NCBI RefSeq assembly: GCF_036263595.1
Contig: NZ_DATAGQ010000139.1
Coordinates: 32,023-96,022 of the forward strand
Length of the DNA stretch: 64,000 bases
Origin: Geminicoccus sp036263595
GTDB taxonomy: Bacteria > Pseudomonadota > Alphaproteobacteria > Geminicoccales > Geminicoccaceae
Direction: 5' to 3'
Each line of letters begins with the position of its first letter. Positions within the stretch are counted from its first letter, which is position 1. Position numbers and translations under genes: made by a program. The notes beneath the pieces are model-generated. The model was not told the DNA's origin. It did no database searches and saw nothing but the letters and a program-made list of their open reading frames with translations. Below, one piece after another: positions 18,108 through 27,332 of this stretch.

Positions 18108-19697
18108 ATGATCAATTTCAGCGTGGTCGACCTGTCGCGACTGCAGTTCGAGGCGACGGCAATGTATCATTTCCTGTTCGTGCCACTGACGCTCGGCCTG
18201 TCGTTCCTCATGGCGATCATGGAGAGCGTCTATGTGATGACCGGCCGCGAGATCTGGCGGCGGATGACCCTGTTCTGGGGCACGCTGTTCGGCATCAACT
18301 TCGCGATGGGCGTCGCCACCGGCATCGTCATGGAGTTCCAGTTCGGCATGAACTGGAGCTATTACAGCCATTATGTCGGCGACGTGTTCGGGGCACCGCT
18401 CGCGATCGAAGGACTGATGGCCTTTTTCCTCGAGGCCACCTTCATCGGCATGTTCTTCTTCGGCTGGGACCGGCTGAGCAAGGTCGGGCACCTGTGCGTG
18501 ACTTGGCTGGTGGCGCTGGGCGCCAACTTCTCGGCCTTGTGGATCCTGATCGCCAACGGCTGGATGCAGAATCCGGTCGGCTCGACCTTCAATCCCGACA
18601 CAATGCGGATGGAGGTCGTCGACTTCATGGCGGTGATCTTCAATCCCGTGGCCCAGGCGAAGTTCGTGCACACGGTGAGCGCCGGCTATGTCACGGGCTC
18701 GATGTTCGTGATGGCGGTGAGCGCCATCTTCCTGCTCGGCCGCCGCCACCAGGATCTGGCCAAGCGCTCGATGGTCGTGGCCGCGAGCTTCGGCCTGGCC
18801 TCGGCCCTCTCGGTCGTCGTGCTGGGCGACGAGAGCGGCTACGTCACCACCGAGCACCAGCGGATGAAGCTCGCGGCGATGGAGGGCATGTGGGAGACCG
18901 AGCCGGCCCCGGCTGGCCTCACGGTCTTCGCGATCCCTCACCAGCAGACCCACGAGAACACCCATTCGTTCCAGATCCCCTATGCGCTGGGCCTGATCTC
19001 GACCCGTTCGATCTCGACTGAAGTGCCGGGTATCGTCGACCTGGTGGAGCGGGCCAAGGAGCGGATCCGCAACGGCATGACCGCCTATGCGGCGCTGCAG
19101 AAGGTCCGTGCCGACAAGAGTGACGCGGCCGCCCGCGCCGAGTTCGAGCAGCGCTGGCCGGACCTGGGCTACGCGCTCCTGCTCAAGCGCTACACCGACG
19201 ACGTCGCGGCCGCCTCGGACGAACTGGTCGAGAAGGCGGCCTGGGACACGGTGCCGAGCGTGGCGCCGCTGTTCTGGAGCTTCCGCCTGATGGTCGCGCT
19301 CGGCCTCTACTTCATCGCCTTCTTCGCGGTGGCCTTCTGGCTGGCGTCGCGGCAACGGATCGGCGAGAGCCGGCCCCTGCTCTGGGTGGCGGTCGTGAGC
19401 CTACCGCTGCCCTGGGTGGCGATCGAGGCGGGCTGGCTAGTGGCCGAGTATGGCCGGCAGCCCTGGGCGATCGAGGGAGTGCTGCCGACCTTCTACGCCG
19501 CGTCGGGCCTGACCTTCACCGACCTCGCGATCAGCCTCGGCTTCTTCCTGACCCTCTACACCAGCCTCGCCGTCATCATGGTGTTCCTGATGGCCAGGGT
19601 GATCCGGCATGGGCCGTCACGTGACAACGCCCTGATCGATGGCATCGGCGGCTCCCGGCAGATCCCGGCCGGCGCCGCCGCGGCGCCCGAGCACTGA
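18108..19697 (+). CDS. cydA: Cytochrome bd quinol oxidase subunit I
   Basis: The 529-residue heme-bearing subunit of the high-affinity terminal oxidase, which oxidises quinol and reduces O2 to water. His21 (heme b595) and His188 (heme ligand region, E. coli His186) are present, as are Glu101 and Glu109 of the proton path. GRQPW is present in AEYGRQPWAIEGVLPT. The region between helices 6 and 7 is long, so the quinol loop is of the E. coli type. AGGA lies just before the ATG. First gene of cydA-cydB-cydX-hemN, downstream of the Fnr box. Confidence 0.97.
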   Translation: MINFSVVDLSRLQFEATAMYHFLFVPLTLGLSFLMAIMESVYVMTGREIWRRMTLFWGTLFGINFAMGVATGIVMEFQFGMNWSYYSHYVGDVFGAPLAIEGLMAFFLEATFIGMFFFGWDRLSKVGHLCVTWLVALGANFSALWILIANGWMQNPVGSTFNPDTMRMEVVDFMAVIFNPVAQAKFVHTVSAGYVTGSMFVMAVSAIFLLGRRHQDLAKRSMVVAASFGLASALSVVVLGDESGYVTTEHQRMKLAAMEGMWETEPAPAGLTVFAIPHQQTHENTHSFQIPYALGLISTRSISTEVPGIVDLVERAKERIRNGMTAYAALQKVRADKSDAAARAEFEQRWPDLGYALLLKRYTDDVAAASDELVEKAAWDTVPSVAPLFWSFRLMVALGLYFIAFFAVAFWLASRQRIGESRPLLWVAVVSLPLPWVAIEAGWLVAEYGRQPWAIEGVLPTFYAASGLTFTDLAISLGFFLTLYTSLAVIMVFLMARVIRHGPSRDNALIDGIGGSRQIPAGAAAAPEH

Positions 19698-19725
19698 TCC
19701 GACCGGCTGGCAAGGAGCTCACGTC

Positions 19726-20865
19726 ATGATCCCCCTCGACTATGAAACCCTGCGGCTGATCTGGTGGGTGCTGCTGGGCATCCTCCTGATCGGCTTCGCG
19801 CTCACCGACGGCTACGACCTGGGCATCGGCGCGCTTCTCCCCTTCGCCGCCAAAACCGACGAGGAGCGGCGCATCCTGATCAACATCGTGGGCCCGGTCT
19901 GGGAGGGCAACCAGGTCTGGCTGATCCTGGGCGGCGGTGCCGTGTTCGCGGCCTGGCCAGCCCTCTACGCCGTGTCGTTCTCTGGCTTCTACCTCGCGAT
20001 GATCGTGATCCTGCTGGCGCTGATCCTGCGCCCGGTGGGCTTCAAGTTCCGCGGCAAGATCCAGCATCCGACCTGGCGCGCGGTCTGGGACTGGGCGCTG
20101 TTCGTGGGCGGTGCGGTGCCGGCGCTGATCTTCGGCGTGGCGGTCGGCAACGTGCTGCTGGGCGTCCCGTTCGACCTGGATGAGACGCTGCGTCCGCATT
20201 ACGCCGGCAGCTTCTTCGACCTGCTCACGCCCTTCGCGCTGCTGGCAGGCCTGGTCAGCCTGGCCATGCTGGTGGTCCACGGGGCGGTGGTCATCACGAC
20301 CCGCACGAGCGGCCCAGTCGCGGAGCGGGCACGCCTGATCGGCCGGCAGGCGGCCCTGGCCACGATCGCCCTGTTCGGGCTGGCGGGGGTCTGGATGGCG
20401 CTGGTCGATGGCTATGTCGTCACGAGCGTCCAGGAGCATGCGGCCGCCTCCAACCCACTGGGCAAGGCCGTATCGCTCGCCAGCGGCGCCTGGCTTGCCA
20501 ACTATGCCACGCATCCCTGGATGCTGCTGGCGCCGGTCCTGGGCTTTCTCGGCGCGATCCTGGCCTGGGCGGGCCTTGGCAGCCGGTGCTGGAAGCTGGC
20601 CCTTTCTGGCTCCAGCCTCTCCATCACCGGCATCATCGCCACGGCGGGCCTGTCGCTGTTCCCTTTCCTCCTGCCCTCGTCGCTGAACCCGGCCGCCAGC
20701 CTGACGGTCTGGGATGCATCGTCCAGCCACCTGACCTTGTGGACGATGCTGCTCGCGACGGTGGTCTTCCTGCCGATCGTGCTGGCCTACACGGCCTGGG
20801 TCTACCGGGTGATGAGCGGCCCGGTGAACGCCGCTTCGATCGGCCGCAACCCCAACGCCTACTGA
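19726..20865 (+). CDS. cydB: Cytochrome bd quinol oxidase subunit II
   Basis: A 379-residue multi-pass protein starting IPLDYETLRLIWWVLLG, followed by GFALTDGYDLGIGALLPF and GPVWEGNQVWLILGGGA, all highly conserved in CydB. AAGGAG at 19712-19717 fixes the ATG at 19726, 28 bases after the cydA stop; longer in-frame starts overlap cydA and are not needed. It packs against CydA and completes the oxidase core. Confidence 0.97.
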   Translation: MIPLDYETLRLIWWVLLGILLIGFALTDGYDLGIGALLPFAAKTDEERRILINIVGPVWEGNQVWLILGGGAVFAAWPALYAVSFSGFYLAMIVILLALILRPVGFKFRGKIQHPTWRAVWDWALFVGGAVPALIFGVAVGNVLLGVPFDLDETLRPHYAGSFFDLLTPFALLAGLVSLAMLVVHGAVVITTRTSGPVAERARLIGRQAALATIALFGLAGVWMALVDGYVVTSVQEHAAASNPLGKAVSLASGAWLANYATHPWMLLAPVLGFLGAILAWAGLGSRCWKLALSGSSLSITGIIATAGLSLFPFLLPSSLNPAASLTVWDASSSHLTLWTMLLATVVFLPIVLAYTAWVYRVMSGPVNAASIGRNPNAY

Positions 20866-20877
20866 GGACGATCCGCC

Positions 20878-20997
20878 ATGTGGTACTTCTCCTGGATCCT
20901 GGGCGTCGGTCTCGCCTGCGCCTTCGCCATCCTGAACGCGATGTGGTTCGAGCTGCGCGAGGACCAGCGCCAGGCTGTCGTACGGGGCGACCGGTGA
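20878..20997 (+). CDS. cydX: Cytochrome bd accessory peptide CydX (YbgT family)
   Basis: A 39-residue single-helix membrane peptide beginning MWYFSWILGVGLACAFAILN and continuing AMWFELREDQ. The MWYFSWILG opening and the ...NAMWFE end of the helix are diagnostic of CydX, which stabilises the heme pocket of cytochrome bd. Starts 12 bases after cydB; its TGA overlaps the hemN GTG as GTGA. Small enough to be missed by automatic gene calling. Confidence 0.95.
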   Translation: MWYFSWILGVGLACAFAILNAMWFELREDQRQAVVRGDR

Positions 20998-22334
20998 CCA
21001 CCGCCGAGACGTTGCGCCGCTACGCAGCGATGCCGGTGCCGCGCTACACCTCCTATCCCACGGCCGCGGAGTTCACCGCCGACGTGGGTCCGGCGGACCA
21101 TGCGGCTTGGCTGCGGCGCCTGCCCCTGCAGGAGAGCGTCTCGCTCTACCTGCACGTCCCCTACTGCCGGGCGCTCTGCCATTATTGCGGCTGCCACGCG
21201 AAGATGGCCGTGCGCGACCATGTGAGCCGGACCTACCAGCGCGCCCTGGAAGCCGAGATCGCCCTGGTCGGCGGCCTGCTGCCGGGCAGGCTGAAGGTGG
21301 CGCGGCTGGCCTGGGGCGGCGGCACGCCAGGCATCCTCGGCAGCGCGGGACTGGCCTCGGTGCTGGGCGTGCTCCGTCAGCATGTCGACTTCGAGCCGGA
21401 CATGGAGCACTCGATCGAGCTCGACCCGCGCCATGTCGATGCGGCCTCGGCCCGCGACCTGGCGGCACTGGGCGTCAACCGGGTGAGCCTGGGCGTGCAG
21501 GATCTGGATCCGGCGGTGCAGCGGGAGATCGGCCGGATCCAGCCAGGCGAGCTGGTGGCCAAGGCGGTCGACGACCTGCGCGCGGCCGGGCTTGGCAGCA
21601 TCAATGTCGACCTGATCTATGGCCTGCCGGCCCAGACCGTGGATTCGATACGGGCGACCTGTGCTTCGGTCGTGGCGCTGCGGCCAAGGCGCGTGGCCTT
21701 CTATGGCTATGCCCACCTGCCCGAGCGCCGCGCCAACCAGCGGCTGATCGACCCGGCAAAGCTGCCGGGCACGGCTGAGCGCTTCGAGCAGGCGACGACG
21801 ATCGCCGAGATCTTCCAGGCCAGCGGCTACGTCCCGATCGGGATCGACCATTTCGCGGTCCCCGACGACAGGCTGGCCCTGGCAGCGCCCAACGGGCAGC
21901 TCCGCCGCAACTTCCAGGGCTATACCGACGACGATCGGCCGAGCGTAATCGGCTTCGGCGCCTCGGCGGTGTCGCGCCTGCCCGATGGCTACGCGCAGAA
22001 CATTGCCGACAACCCGCGCTATGTCCGCTGCATCGAGGCCGGCGGGCTCGCGACCTGCCGAGGCAAGCGGCTGGACGAGGACGATCGGGCGCGGGCACGC
22101 ATCATCGAGGCGCTGATGTGCAACTTTCGCGCCGACCTGGCTGCCCTCGATCCGCAGCACGACTATGCTGACGAGCTGGCCCTGCTGCGCCCGCTGGCGG
22201 CCGACGGCATGCTGACCATCAAGGGCAGCAGGATCGAGATGACCGAGCAGGGGCGCCCGGTGGTGCGGGTGGCCGCGGCGATCTTCGACAGCTTCCGCTC
22301 GCAGACCGCCAACCGGTTCAGCCTGGCGGTTTGA
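20994..22334 (+). CDS. hemN: Oxygen-independent coproporphyrinogen III oxidase
   Basis: A 446-residue radical-SAM enzyme that decarboxylates coproporphyrinogen III to protoporphyrinogen IX without oxygen. The Fe-S cysteines are 58, 62 and 65 in YCRALCHYCGC, preceded by SLYLHVPY; the N-terminal RYAAMPVPRYTSYPTA block is the bacterial HemN type rather than HemW. The GTG start overlaps the cydX stop by four bases, so it is translated with the oxidase operon. Placing anaerobic heme synthesis in an operon with a heme-rich low-oxygen oxidase, under an Fnr box, makes functional sense. Confidence 0.95.
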   Translation: MTTAETLRRYAAMPVPRYTSYPTAAEFTADVGPADHAAWLRRLPLQESVSLYLHVPYCRALCHYCGCHAKMAVRDHVSRTYQRALEAEIALVGGLLPGRLKVARLAWGGGTPGILGSAGLASVLGVLRQHVDFEPDMEHSIELDPRHVDAASARDLAALGVNRVSLGVQDLDPAVQREIGRIQPGELVAKAVDDLRAAGLGSINVDLIYGLPAQTVDSIRATCASVVALRPRRVAFYGYAHLPERRANQRLIDPAKLPGTAERFEQATTIAEIFQASGYVPIGIDHFAVPDDRLALAAPNGQLRRNFQGYTDDDRPSVIGFGASAVSRLPDGYAQNIADNPRYVRCIEAGGLATCRGKRLDEDDRARARIIEALMCNFRADLAALDPQHDYADELALLRPLAADGMLTIKGSRIEMTEQGRPVVRVAAAIFDSFRSQTANRFSLAV

Positions 22335-22345
22335 GCAGGTACCGG

Positions 22346-22378
22346 CGAGGCGGGTGCAACGCTCAGCGCTCCGCCTCG
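22346..22378 (+). terminator. Possible terminator after hemN
   Basis: CGAGGCGG (22346-22353) pairs perfectly with CCGCCTCG (22371-22378) across a 17-base loop, starting 12 bases after the hemN stop. No T-run follows, so confidence is limited. Confidence 0.4.
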
Positions 22379-22493
22379 GCTGCCTCACAATGCTGAGGAC
22401 GGTGCCCTCGCCGTCATCGCCGAGGGTGGAGTCGCGGGCGAAGCCGGACGCCAGCGTAGCCAGGGCCGGCCGGGCTGCGCTGCCGGCTCCGTT

Positions 22494-23414
22494 CTACCCG
22501 AACCAGCTGGCATCCATGCCGGTCACGCCGGCGAGCGTGACCGAATGGGTCTGGTCGAGGGTGAGGATCGTGCTGCCGCCGACGATCCTTGCGCTGCCGA
22601 TGGCGTTGTCGATCGTGTTGCCGCCGCCCCGCAATTCGAGCCTGTCGATGCCGATCTGGAAGTCGGCGATGGTGTCGGCGTCGCCGTCGGTGCGCAGGAG
22701 GATGAACCGGTCGGCGCCATCGCCGCCGGTCATGGTGTCGTCCCCGAACAGGCCGTTGATCTCGTCGTCGCCATTGCCGCCCAGGATGACATCGTCGCCC
22801 GTACCGCCGACCAGCCGGTCGTTGCCATCGCCGCCGTCCAGGCTGTCAATGCCCGAGCCGCCTTCGAGCAGGTCGTTGCCTTCCCAGCCTTCGATCGTGT
22901 CGTTGCCGATGCCTCCATAGAGCCGGTCGCCGCCATCCACGGTCCACTTGTCGCCATCGCCGCTGAGATGGTCGTCGCCGGCAGCACCGAAGATCACGTC
23001 GTCGCCGTTGTGGCCCTCGATCTCGTCGTCACCGTCGCCGCCGGTGATCGTGTCGTTGCCGGTGAAGCCGCCATGGAGCGTATCGTTGCCGGCACCGCCG
23101 TCGATATAGTCGTCGCCGAACTCGCCATAGACCTGGTCGTCGCCATCGCCGGCATAGACGCGGTCGGCGGCTCCCTCGGTGGGAACTGTCAGGACCTGCT
23201 CGCGATCGGTGAAGATGATGTCGTTGCCGGCACCTCCCCAGAGCGTATCGGACCCGCCGCCGCCATAGATCCGGTCGTCGCCGTCGCCGCCGGTCACGAT
23301 GTCGTCGCCCAGGCGCGCGAAGATCCTATCGAGACCGCCAAAGCCGCGAATGAACTCGGCGGCGGACGTGCCATAGATGTTGTCGCCCGCGTCGCTACCG
23401 TTCCTGACGATCAT
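22494..23414 (-). CDS. RTX / hemolysin-type calcium-binding repeat protein
   Basis: A 306-residue acidic protein built almost wholly of glycine-aspartate nonapeptide repeats (GGDGDDRIYG, GGAGNDTLHG, GNGDDEINGL and others), from about residue 35 to 235, forming Ca2+-binding parallel beta rolls. The last 60 residues (IADFQIGIDRLELRGGG onwards) resemble the terminal region of RTX proteins that ends with the type I secretion signal. No signal peptide and no catalytic domain are present, and no type I secretion genes lie in the window. Probably secreted; role unknown. Confidence 0.88.
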   Translation of the reverse strand: MIVRNGSDAGDNIYGTSAAEFIRGFGGLDRIFARLGDDIVTGGDGDDRIYGGGGSDTLWGGAGNDIIFTDREQVLTVPTEGAADRVYAGDGDDQVYGEFGDDYIDGGAGNDTLHGGFTGNDTITGGDGDDEIEGHNGDDVIFGAAGDDHLSGDGDKWTVDGGDRLYGGIGNDTIEGWEGNDLLEGGSGIDSLDGGDGNDRLVGGTGDDVILGGNGDDEINGLFGDDTMTGGDGADRFILLRTDGDADTIADFQIGIDRLELRGGGNTIDNAIGSARIVGGSTILTLDQTHSVTLAGVTGMDASWFG

Positions 23415-23469
23415 CCATCACCCCTTCCTGCTCCCGACAGCCCTGGCGGCCGCCTTGACCGGTCCGACC

Positions 23470-23988
23470 TCAGCTGTCACGCGCCGCCTGTGCCGACTTC
23501 ACGAACTGCGACACCCGGCCGACTTCCCGCGGATCGACCTGGACGCTGTCGCGCTCGCTCGGCAGCGAGCGCATGCCGTGATGCGCGGTTCTCCCGGCAT
23601 CCGGATGGCGCCGCACCTGGTTGGCGCGCTTCATCGCCAGCGCGCGCCGGGCGATCTCGCCCTGGCCACTACGCCGCTCGAGCCTGTCCAGGCGCGCCAT
23701 CTGCTGGTTCAGCCGCTTCAGTGCTGCGGCGAGCACCTGCTTCTTGCGCAGCGTGCCCGCTTCGCTGGGCGCCGGGCCGGCACCGCGCTGCTCTGCCTTG
23801 CCGCGATGCTCACGCCGCCTTTGTCGCGATACGTCGCTTGCCTTGTCGCGATAGGCTCGTACCCGCCGGACAAGGTCAACCAACTCCTCTTTCGGGAGTG
23901 TGCCCAGCTGCGGATGATGGGTGGCCGCCACCGCATCGAGCTCGGCGTCCGTGAGCATGTGGCGCTCGGCCTTGGTGGTGGTGGACAT
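23470..23988 (-). CDS. Conserved hypothetical protein, basic and helical
   Basis: A 172-residue charged protein without membrane segments. Residues 12-45 (LTDAELDAVAATHHPQLGTL) are followed by a long Arg/Lys/Gln-rich helical stretch, then a C-terminal part ending VSQFVKSAQAA. It resembles small alphaproteobacterial hypothetical proteins that I recall but cannot name. The ATG at 23988 is chosen over an upstream in-frame start at 24039 because a GGGGGAG site lies 6 bases before it. It lies 55 bases upstream of the RTX gene on the same strand. Confidence 0.7.
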   Translation of the reverse strand: MSTTTKAERHMLTDAELDAVAATHHPQLGTLPKEELVDLVRRVRAYRDKASDVSRQRRREHRGKAEQRGAGPAPSEAGTLRKKQVLAAALKRLNQQMARLDRLERRSGQGEIARRALAMKRANQVRRHPDAGRTAHHGMRSLPSERDSVQVDPREVGRVSQFVKSAQAARDS

Positions 23989-24318
23989 GATCACTCCCCC
24001 TGAATGTCCGCCTCCTTGCTGGCGGCGCCACAAGAACAACAGTCGCTCGCAAGACAGATGGAAGCTGAGCAGCCATAGTCACCGACGAACATCCTGGAGC
24101 GCAGGATAAGCGGCCGCTCTACCATGTAAAGCAAATTTAACTTATCGGGATCAGAAGTAACAGCAACATCTTCTGTAGCAGCATCTTCCTCGCATCTATT
24201 ACAGGCGTCACCAGAAGCATTTCATGCCGCACCTGGTCGTCATGTCGATCGGCAGCCTTTGTTGCTCTGTGTCGCTGCCAGAAATCGCTCAATCCTGCCG
24301 ACCGTGCCTGGACGCGGT
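23989..24318. other. 330-base intergenic region, locally AT-rich
   Basis: No convincing gene. Bases 24120-24230 are far poorer in G+C than the surroundings and contain a short imperfect tandem (AGCAACATCTTCT then AGCAGCATCTTCC, about 24160-24192). The right end is the 3' flank of the antiporter gene. It probably holds the promoter of the minus-strand hypothetical gene. Confidence 0.4.
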
Positions 24319-25812
24319 TCAGGGATTCGGTGGGCCGGAGCCGGGAAGCGCGTCGCCTTCGGCTGCGCGCGAGAGCAGGTCGGTTTCCCGCAGCATCCGT
24401 ACCATGGTCTCGTCGCCGATCCGGTCCTGCTCGCGCAGGCGGACCAGCGCCTGGCGTGCCGCATCGAAGCCGTTGGCATGCTCCCTGCCTGGCGAGCGCG
24501 AGGCATGTTCGATCGCCTGGCGTGCGATCTCCTCCTCACGCTCACGCTCGCACGGGTCGGCCAGCGCCGCTCCTGCCACGGCATGTCCGAGCGTCAGGCC
24601 CTGCAGGATCACCGAGCCCACAATGGTAAGGGCCGCCACGACCAGGATGAGGTCGCGTTCGGGGAACGGCGTTCCGTCAGGCAAGGTTGTCGGGATGGAC
24701 AGGGCGATCACCAGGCCGATCACCGAGCGGGTCGAGGACCATGCCATCAGCGCCGCCACGGCACCGCGTGACGGCCGGGTGGCGGGCTCACGTCCGCGGA
24801 CCACGCCCGCGACCGGCTGAAAGATGGTCGAGGCATAGCTGAACAGGAACTGGAGACCCAGCACCAGCAAGAGCAGCACGAAGGTCGCGCCGAACAGCTG
24901 CCAGAACGGCCGGTCGTCCAGGGCCCCTAGTGCTTCGGGCAGCGCGTGCCCGGCCAGGAACAACAGGCCGCTCGAGACCATCATGCTGATCTCTTCCCAA
25001 AAGGCGGTGGCGTTGATCCTTGTTTCCGACGACGAGATCGGCGCGCCGCTCAGCCGGTCGATTCGTACCGCCGAGACGGCCAGGGCCGCGGTCATGATCG
25101 CCGCGGCTGCGGAAACCCCGAGGGCTGTCGCCGCAAGGGCTGCCGCATAAGGTGTCGCGATGGAGACGGCGATCTCCGTCGCCGCGGGGCCGACATGGCG
25201 GCGTGCGGTCGCGATGGCATAGCCGATGGCGAAACCGATCAGGATGCCGGCCGGAATGTTGAAGCCGTAATGCTCGAGTGGCGTGAGAAAGGAGAAGCGA
25301 CCGGTCACGGTCGTCTCGACCAGGAGCGCGAACGAGGCGAGCACGATGATGCGCGTCGGGAACTCGCGCGCCTTCAGCGTGTCGGCGATGGCGCGCGGAA
25401 CGTGGGGCCGGCCCTTGGCCTCATGGAACAGGCGGGTGTCGAAGATCGCGGCGACCGTGCCGATCAGGAGCGCGCCGTTCCAGGACAGGCCCGGCAGGAG
25501 CAGGCGAGCCGCCATGGCGGCCGCACCGATCGTGGCCGGCACGAGCAGCGCTCCCAGGCAGATGCCCGGGACGAGGGTGAAGCGGAGAAGGTGCCAGGAG
25601 ACCCGCACGGTCGACGCGTACAGCAGCGGCGGCAGGAACAGGTTGAGCACCAGCTGGGGATCCACGGCGGCCACGGGAACGCCCGGCAGGAAGGCCGACG
25701 CTAGCCCAAGGGCGAACAGCACCAGGGTCGTGGGCACGCGGATCAGACCGGCGAGCGCCAGCACCGGACCGATGCCGGCGAGAAGAAGGGCAACGAACTG
25801 ATAGGTGCTCAA
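24319..25812 (-). CDS. CPA1-type sodium/proton antiporter, divergent
   Basis: A 497-residue protein with about twelve transmembrane helices and a soluble C-terminal tail of roughly 90 residues, the layout of NhaP/CPA1 antiporters. FLPPLLYASTVRVSW matches the family's FLPPILY block. However, the usual ion-site motif T-D-P is replaced by AAIFDTRLFHEAKG, and the FNDG loop is not seen; AFWEEISMM and AWSSTRSVIGLVIALSIP are later conserved blocks. It may transport with altered ion preference. First of a long run of membrane genes; divergent from the MscS gene. Confidence 0.8.
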   Translation of the reverse strand: MSTYQFVALLLAGIGPVLALAGLIRVPTTLVLFALGLASAFLPGVPVAAVDPQLVLNLFLPPLLYASTVRVSWHLLRFTLVPGICLGALLVPATIGAAAMAARLLLPGLSWNGALLIGTVAAIFDTRLFHEAKGRPHVPRAIADTLKAREFPTRIIVLASFALLVETTVTGRFSFLTPLEHYGFNIPAGILIGFAIGYAIATARRHVGPAATEIAVSIATPYAAALAATALGVSAAAAIMTAALAVSAVRIDRLSGAPISSSETRINATAFWEEISMMVSSGLLFLAGHALPEALGALDDRPFWQLFGATFVLLLLVLGLQFLFSYASTIFQPVAGVVRGREPATRPSRGAVAALMAWSSTRSVIGLVIALSIPTTLPDGTPFPERDLILVVAALTIVGSVILQGLTLGHAVAGAALADPCEREREEEIARQAIEHASRSPGREHANGFDAARQALVRLREQDRIGDETMVRMLRETDLLSRAAEGDALPGSGPPNP

Positions 25813-26294
25813 AGCCGGTGCTTTCTTGATGCCAAGTCGCCTGTACCGCCGTCACCGGGTCATGCCTCAGCGACGGCAGCCTGCCGCTGTGCCGGGCGGG
25901 CGGTCAGCTCTGCCTGAACCTGACATCGAAAATGGCGATGGGCGGTATCATCGCAGCGCCGTCTACGGCACCCACCGGAACATTGCGCGTGGACCGTGCG
26001 CACCGCGCCTGGAGAACCTGCGGGACGCCGGAGCCGCTCGTGCAGGCCGCTGCACAACCGGCATCGTCGAGGAGCGCCATGAATCAATTAGCCGAAGTGG
26101 CCGGTGAACGCGTCGCCGGAGAAGCGGTTCCCCCGCCGGCCAGGACCCATCCAAGCTGGCTCGCAAGAGCTCGCCGCCGGAGACGGCCGGGCATGCACCG
26201 CCTCCTGCTGCCGGAACTCCTGGCCTGGAAGAGCCGTTGCCTGAGCCCATGGCGTGCGAGAGAGCCGCCTTGCATCCCGGGGAGCAGATCGACG
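25813..26294. other. 482-base region between antiporter and MscS genes
   Basis: The frame of the MscS gene stays open through most of this stretch, and an ATG at 26079 has a GAGGAG site 5 bases upstream, which would add 72 residues. Those residues are arginine- and proline-rich, unlike an MscS N-terminus, so I leave the region as noncoding. It should carry the divergent promoters of both genes. Confidence 0.4.
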
Positions 26295-27281
26295 GTGGAC
26301 GAGCAGGTCGAGCCAGCAGTCCAGAAGATCCAGGGCTATGTCGACGGCTTCTTCTGGATCCTTCCCAATCTCGGCATCGGGCTGGTGGTGCTGCTGCTGT
26401 TCCTGGTGGTGGCCTGGGCGATCAGGCTCGTCGTCATCAACCTGTTTCATCGCCGCCACCGCGACAATCTCGGCCAGCTGCTCGGCGACTTCAGCCGCTG
26501 GGCCCTGATCCTGTTCGGTGTCCTGACGGTCGCCACCATCGTCTTCCCGTCGATCAAGCCGGCCGATCTCCTGGCCACGCTCGGGATCGGTTCGGTCGCG
26601 ATCGGGTTTGCCTTCAAGGACATCCTGCAGAACTGGCTCTCTGGCCTGCTCATCCTCTACCGCCAGCCCTTCCGGCCAGGTGACCAGATCGTCTCGGGCG
26701 GTTTCGAGGGGACGGTGGAGGCCGTCGAGGCACGGGCCACGCTGCTGCGGACCTATGATGGACAGCGCGTCGTCATCCCTAACAGCGACATCTATACCCG
26801 CGCGGTCGTGGTGCGGACGGCCTTTTCGCAGCGGCGCAGCGAGTACGATGTCGGGATCGGCTATGCCGACGACGTCGACCAGGCCTGTCGGGTCATCCTG
26901 GACGCGCTGCGCCAGGTGGAGGACGTTGCACAGGATCCTGCGCCGGAAGCCATTCCATGGGCCCTGGACGGGTCGTACGTCGCCATCCGGGTGCGCTGGT
27001 GGGCCAAGTCCCAGCAGAGCAACATCGTGTTGGCCCATGGACAGGTCATCGCAGCGATCAAGAGAGGCCTCACCGAGGCTGGCATCGACCTGCCGTTCCC
27101 CACCCAGGTCGTGCTGTTCCACGACCAGACGGAAGAGACGGATGGCGATCGCACCCGGCAGCGGGAAGGCTGGCCAGCCGGAAGGAATCCCCCTGCACCC
27201 CGGCGCCTCGAGACGCTGCTGGTGCCGAACGGGCAGGACGGGCAGGCGTCACCGGCCATGCATCGGTCGTCGCGGGCCTGA
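26295..27281 (+). CDS. MscS-family mechanosensitive ion channel
   Basis: A 328-residue small MscS-like channel of the inner membrane. Two or three N-terminal helices (WILPNLGIGLVVLLLFLVVAWAI and ALILFGVLTVATIVFPS) lead into the pore helix LLATLGIGSVAIGFAFKDIL and the beta domain GLLILYRQPFRPGDQI, all hallmark MscS sequence. VVIPNSDIYTRAVV is the conserved upper cytoplasmic block. Start at GTG 26295 fits the family; ATG 26079 is possible. Channels of this class release solutes on hypo-osmotic shock. An antiporter gene starts 52 bases downstream. Confidence 0.88.
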   Translation: MDEQVEPAVQKIQGYVDGFFWILPNLGIGLVVLLLFLVVAWAIRLVVINLFHRRHRDNLGQLLGDFSRWALILFGVLTVATIVFPSIKPADLLATLGIGSVAIGFAFKDILQNWLSGLLILYRQPFRPGDQIVSGGFEGTVEAVEARATLLRTYDGQRVVIPNSDIYTRAVVVRTAFSQRRSEYDVGIGYADDVDQACRVILDALRQVEDVAQDPAPEAIPWALDGSYVAIRVRWWAKSQQSNIVLAHGQVIAAIKRGLTEAGIDLPFPTQVVLFHDQTEETDGDRTRQREGWPAGRNPPAPRRLETLLVPNGQDGQASPAMHRSSRA

Positions 27282-27332
27282 CTTCGCGAGGAGCAGCGCC
27301 TCCGGTGGGCCCGGCAGCCCGGTGATGGAGAA

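Noticed and set aside
22520..23400. Tandem DNA repeats resembling an array
   Set aside because: They encode the Gly-Asp repeats of an RTX protein; not CRISPR, since units are coding, imperfect and without spacers.
24240..24584. 114-codon minus-strand frame at the end of the antiporter
   Set aside because: Overlaps the antiporter's C-terminal coding part in another frame, no motif.
26079..26294. Upstream extension of the MscS gene
   Set aside because: Has a fair ribosome site but encodes an Arg/Pro-rich stretch unlike MscS; kept only as an alternative start.
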